DNA from: Nostoc sp. XA010
Lineage (GTDB): Bacteria; Cyanobacteriota; Cyanobacteriia; Cyanobacteriales; Nostocaceae
DNA length: 64,000 nt
Direction of reading: 5' to 3'
Assembly: GCF_020829625.1 (NCBI RefSeq)
Contig: NZ_JAIVFX010000011.1
Coordinates: forward strand, 124,001 to 188,000
Shown here: positions 61,101-64,000 of the stretch, piece after piece
How the letters are laid out: every line of letters begins with the position of its first letter
How positions within the stretch are numbered: the stretch's first letter is position 1
The notes under the pieces: model-generated
What the model was told of the DNA's origin: nothing
Databases searched by the model: none
What the model saw: the letters and a program-made list of their open reading frames with translations, nothing else
Made by a program: the position numbers and the translations under genes

Positions 61101-62861
61101 TTAACGCCACCCTAAAAACCGCAATCCAGGGACAATTAGGTAGTAACTCACTCCTAACCAGAAGCTAATAAAGACGCCTACAGAACCAAAAAAAATCAGA
61201 GGTAACTGTAACTCTGACCAGCCTGGTTGACTAGAGAATTGGAAAATCGGAGGTGCTAACCTCAAAAGAATCAAAACTGCATAGGCGATCGCACTACCAA
61301 AGGCAGCGAACACAGCGTACACTATGTGATGGCTGCGAAGTCCTAAACTTAAGGTAAGTAGGCAAACTCCCACTAAAATTACTGCCACTAAGCCCTCACC
61401 GCTATCTTTGGGTGTGATTAATTGCAAAATCAACCAACCGAAGCCATAGCTAATCATGCCCATCAATGATGCTACTAAAAAGCGCCGATGTTGACCAAAA
61501 CAGCCGGATACTGTCAGTCCCCAAGCAGTTCCCCAGCCGGCGGCGACGAATACCAAAATATCTGCCCCGAAGACGGGTTGAGTATTTGGCACTAATTGGT
61601 TTTGCTGATTCCAAATAAATTCCACAATCTGACGACCCAAGCTTGTGTGATATGCCAAAATAAAACCTGCGATCGCACCAAAACAAGCGCCAACATAAGC
61701 CAGAATCATCGCCCAAATCGTCGCCAAACAAGCTTGGAAAACTTTGATGATTGTCTGAGCGATAAAAATAACGGTTTTAGTTACACCTTGGCTAAAGTTA
61801 GCTAAAACTTGTTCAATAGCTTGTATTAGCTGTGTAAATCTTTGGGAAACTTGCGTTGAGACTTGTTTAACGTTGTCTCGCAATTGGGCAAATAATCCTG
61901 GCGGCGGTAATGGTTGAGAAATCTTCGCCAAACGTTTTTGAATTATAGCTGCATTTGCTGGACGCGATCGCACATCTTCCTGCACCATCTCATCCACCAA
62001 ATCTGCCAATTGGGGGTTGACATTTACCGTACTTCGCCAGCGCAATTTCCCCGTTTGCTGATCTTCCAACTCTAGTGGGTACTTGCCTGTTAGTAGTTCA
62101 ATCATGGTTCGACCAAGGGCATAAAAATCGGCACTTGGCCCGACAATCCCCCCTGTCACTTGTTCTGGTGGACTGTAGCCTGAAGAAAATAATCGGGTGG
62201 AACTAGACTGAGAACGCAGCTTAGAGGGGCTAAATTGTTTTACCCCGCCAAAATCAATTAGTACTAAGCGATCGCCCCCTGTTTGCCCTTGCGACGGGGT
62301 TAAAGATGGCGAAGAAGTTCCCAGCATTAAATTAGAAGGTTTGATATCCCGGTGAAGAATCTGACGTTTGTGTAATTCTTGTAAAATCTCGACAGCTTGG
62401 GAAAACCAGTTTAAAACCAAATCTTCTGGACACCCTTGGGGAAACTTTTTTAATATCTCCTCTAAAGTCCGCCCATTAATTTTTTCCATTACCAGACAAG
62501 GCAATTGGTGCGATTTGGGGTTAAACAGTTGTACCTGAAAATAGCCTTCGGCATCGACTCTGGGAACACCTGGATGGTTCAAACTAGATAAAACCGCCGC
62601 TTCTTGGGTAAATAACTCCAGTGCCTTTGGTGAATCTTCTACCAACACCTTTAGCACTTTCTCTGTTTGAGTTTTTTCATCCCAAACCGTGTAAATTTGA
62701 GCAAATCCTCCCGACCCCAAAGCCTGAAGTGGAACATAGCGGTCTAACAGTTCTAGCGGTGCGCCACAACTGTTGCAAAATTTGTTTCCCCAAGGCTGAG
62801 GATAAGGACGTTGACAATCAGGATTTATACAGTGAACCGCCCTCTGAGTGATGTGAGACAC
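61101..62861 (-). CDS. Membrane-anchored Ser/Thr protein kinase with zinc ribbon
   Basis: A 586-residue Hanks-type kinase. The N-terminus has a zinc ribbon (Cys11, Cys16, Cys29, Cys32), then the kinase domain (about 42-330): glycine loop GSGGFAQIY, the VAIK-like Lys71 (EKVLKVL), catalytic HRDIKPSN with Asp172, and DFG-equivalent IDFGGV with Asp203. The APE-like motif is SPPEQVTGG. A coiled linker (about 330-365) leads to five or six membrane helices (residues 370-580). It probably phosphorylates cytoplasmic targets from the membrane. Substrates are unknown. Confidence 0.93.
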   Translation of the reverse strand: MSHITQRAVHCINPDCQRPYPQPWGNKFCNSCGAPLELLDRYVPLQALGSGGFAQIYTVWDEKTQTEKVLKVLVEDSPKALELFTQEAAVLSSLNHPGVPRVDAEGYFQVQLFNPKSHQLPCLVMEKINGRTLEEILKKFPQGCPEDLVLNWFSQAVEILQELHKRQILHRDIKPSNLMLGTSSPSLTPSQGQTGGDRLVLIDFGGVKQFSPSKLRSQSSSTRLFSSGYSPPEQVTGGIVGPSADFYALGRTMIELLTGKYPLELEDQQTGKLRWRSTVNVNPQLADLVDEMVQEDVRSRPANAAIIQKRLAKISQPLPPPGLFAQLRDNVKQVSTQVSQRFTQLIQAIEQVLANFSQGVTKTVIFIAQTIIKVFQACLATIWAMILAYVGACFGAIAGFILAYHTSLGRQIVEFIWNQQNQLVPNTQPVFGADILVFVAAGWGTAWGLTVSGCFGQHRRFLVASLMGMISYGFGWLILQLITPKDSGEGLVAVILVGVCLLTLSLGLRSHHIVYAVFAAFGSAIAYAVLILLRLAPPIFQFSSQPGWSELQLPLIFFGSVGVFISFWLGVSYYLIVPGLRFLGWR

Positions 62862-63110
62862 AACCGCTACAATACAAAGGCTGAGTTGATTTTAGCGTTT
62901 CTTTAGGTTTCCTGATTTTAAAATAGCCAAAAGGAAAACCCTCATAGATTTTATGAGGGTATTCGTTTATATTTACAGCATATTTCAAGGGAGGTGAACT
63001 ACACAAGCTAAGTCTCAAAGCAAGGTATAAAGCCTGTTTTACTTCTGTTAGCGTAGCGGGGCGTAGCCCATTCTGACTCCTGAATTCTGAATTCTGCTGT
63101 ATGTCAGCCC
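62862..63110. other. Spacer between kinase gene and rpsU
   Basis: It includes GAATTCTGAATTCTG short repeats near 63080 and a GC-rich dispersed repeat (GCGTAGCGGGGCGTAGCCCA near 63050). Frames here are short and repeat-derived. Confidence 0.4.
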
Positions 63111-63299
63111 TTAGTTACGAAAGCTTCTCTTACTTTGTCTGTGCTTGGCAACTTCTTTGCGCTTGCGTTTTTCTAGGGGCGTTTCAAAATGGCGATGCTT
63201 TCTCATGTCTGGGAAAATTCCAGCCTTGGAAACTTCTCGCTTGAATCGCCGTAAGGCTGATTCAATGTGTTCATTGTCACCTACAATTACTTGGGTCAT
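63111..63299 (-). CDS. rpsU: 30S ribosomal protein S21
   Basis: A 62-residue bS21 protein: TQVIVGDNEHIESALRRFKR, EVSKAGIFPDMRKHRHFETP and a Lys/Arg-rich C-terminus. It binds the small ribosomal subunit near the 3' end of 16S rRNA. It lies 117 nt after the RRM-protein gene on the same strand, an arrangement I recall from other cyanobacteria. The spacer holds an attenuator-like hairpin. Confidence 0.96.
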   Translation of the reverse strand: MTQVIVGDNEHIESALRRFKREVSKAGIFPDMRKHRHFETPLEKRKRKEVAKHRQSKRSFRN

Positions 63300-63363
63300 T
63301 ATCTCTCCTAACTAAGTTGACTTCATCAATGGCTATGGAAGCACTAACATTACAAAAAAAAGA

Positions 63364-63378
63364 CAGACTCCTTGTCTG
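63364..63378 (-). terminator. Weak intrinsic terminator/attenuator between rbp and rpsU
   Basis: On the minus strand CAGAC, loop AAGGA, GTCTG is followed directly by eight or nine T residues (63361-63353). The short stem could give partial read-through from rbp into rpsU. Confidence 0.6.
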
Positions 63379-63415
63379 ACCTTAAGACTCTAGGTAAGTT
63401 TTTTTGTTTCCAACG

Positions 63416-63739
63416 TTAGTAGCGGTTGCGTCCACCGCCGCCACCACCGCCGTATCCTCCTCTACCACCACCGAAGGAACCTCTGTCGCCTCTATCTTCT
63501 TTGGGTTTAGCCTTATTCACTTTCAGGTCACGACCCATCCACTCAGCACCATCTAGAGCTTCAATGGCAGCTGTTTCTTCAGCTTCAGTTCCCATTTCCA
63601 CAAAAGCAAAGCCGCGTGGACGACCTGTTTCACGGTCAGTAGGTACTTGAACCCGTTTTACAGTACCATATTCTGCAAAAATACCACTTAAATCTTCTTG
63701 TGTAACGTCATAAGAGAGGTTACCTACATAAATTGACAT
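63416..63739 (-). CDS. RRM-domain RNA-binding protein (Rbp family)
   Basis: A 107-residue protein with one RNA recognition motif: RNP2 IYVGNLSY at residue 3 and RNP1 RGFAFVEM near residue 43, followed by a Gly/Arg-rich tail (FGGGRGGYGGGGGGGRNRY). These cyanobacterial Rbp proteins bind U-rich or poly-purine RNA and several are induced by cold. GGAGAG lies 5 nt upstream of the ATG. The AT-rich leader (63740-63900) could carry cold-responsive signals, but none is assigned. Confidence 0.95.
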   Translation of the reverse strand: MSIYVGNLSYDVTQEDLSGIFAEYGTVKRVQVPTDRETGRPRGFAFVEMGTEAEETAAIEALDGAEWMGRDLKVNKAKPKEDRGDRGSFGGGRGGYGGGGGGGRNRY

Positions 63740-64000
63740 CGATTCTCTCCAAAATCATCACTGTGTAGAGATTTTAATTTCTCTGAGTAGTCTGTAAATA
63801 CTAAAAGGAAAAAGCCTTTCAATACTAAAATCAAAGACATCACCAAATTAACTCTCCTAATCTAGGATGACATACGAGCCAACTCTCTGCATCCAGTAGA
63901 TCGTTAACAGATAATTAACTAGTGATGCGATCGCACCAACGCGATCGCCTGCCCCCGCCTACCATAAGTACAGCCCACCGCAAAAAAGGGTTGGAAATGG
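63740..64000. other. rbp upstream region to window end
   Basis: It contains the rbp 5' leader and, toward the end, HIP1 sites (GCGATCGCA near 63928, GCGATCGCC near 63942). No gene is visible before the window ends. Confidence 0.4.

Noticed and set aside
1..64000. CRISPR arrays, tRNA or rRNA genes, prophage or integrase genes
   Set aside because: None seen. The tandem repeats present (heptamers, the 21-bp array) lack unique spacers, and no rRNA-like or clover-leaf sequence was recognised by eye.

Overview
The window is chromosomal DNA from a filamentous, Nostoc-like cyanobacterium. The largest RNA polymerase subunit is split into separate rpoC1 and rpoC2 genes, and rpoC2 carries the long cyanobacterial insertion. 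GCGATCGC (HIP1) octamers are scattered throughout. There are ndhH, sucrose synthase, an Rbp-type RRM protein next to rpsU, and many cyanobacteria-restricted DUF genes. Spacers are filled with heptamer repeats, small dispersed repeats and small inverted-repeat elements, as is typical of Nostocales. No tRNA, rRNA or CRISPR array was recognised.

Layout. 1-3.3 kb: the end of a DUF3370-like gene, a receiver-only response regulator, an unknown 442-residue protein and a Uma2-family gene. 3.4-14.8 kb: a minus-strand information-processing block read as rpsT, tatD, rpoB, rpoC1, rpoC2, with repeat-derived hairpins in the spacers. 15.5-18.1 kb: hisD, a universal stress protein and a second Uma2 gene. 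18.1-20.7 kb: an AT-rich accessory island with two tandem, duplicated genes for double-glycine-leader Gly-rich peptides, then a frameshifted remnant. 20.8-28.4 kb: a PD-(D/E)XK-like protein, an SRPBCC protein, hslO, a membrane-anchored helical-repeat protein, a beta-hydroxyacid dehydrogenase, a MidA-type methyltransferase and a VOC protein. 28.5-31.6 kb: a standalone GAF protein with both cysteines of DXCF cyanobacteriochromes, a small peptide gene, an acyltransferase and gene debris. 31.8-39.3 kb: ndhH, rsmH, a DUF6887/DUF6888-like pair bracketed by a duplicated rsmH 3' end, an ExbB-like gene, a TnpB element, an MMADHC-like gene and a DUF3445-like gene. 40-45.5 kb: a potassium channel, argD, small membrane and regulatory genes and an internally deleted histidine kinase. 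45.6-55.6 kb: a GH65/beta-phosphoglucomutase fusion, a 21-bp minisatellite, sucrose synthase and a CBS-PAS hybrid kinase. 56.9-63.7 kb: small cyanobacterial proteins, a cysteine-desulfurase-like enzyme, moeA, two inverted-repeat elements, a Ser/Thr kinase, rpsU and rbp.

Functional links. The rpo block is a core transcription/translation operon. The GH65 fusion and sucrose synthase suggest a disaccharide-turnover neighbourhood. The MidA-like methyltransferase lies about 4 kb from ndhH, whose product is homologous to the mitochondrial substrate of NDUFAF7, and the target arginine is conserved.

The most unusual observations are: repeat sequences apparently inserted in frame into three housekeeping genes (rsmH, the GH65 fusion, moeA); the 46-bp exact repeat of the rsmH 3' end around a small two-gene cassette; the duplicated peptide genes with near-consensus promoters; the standalone bilin-type GAF; and Asp-to-Asn changes at the expected catalytic or phospho-acceptor position of two receiver domains and one Uma2 protein.
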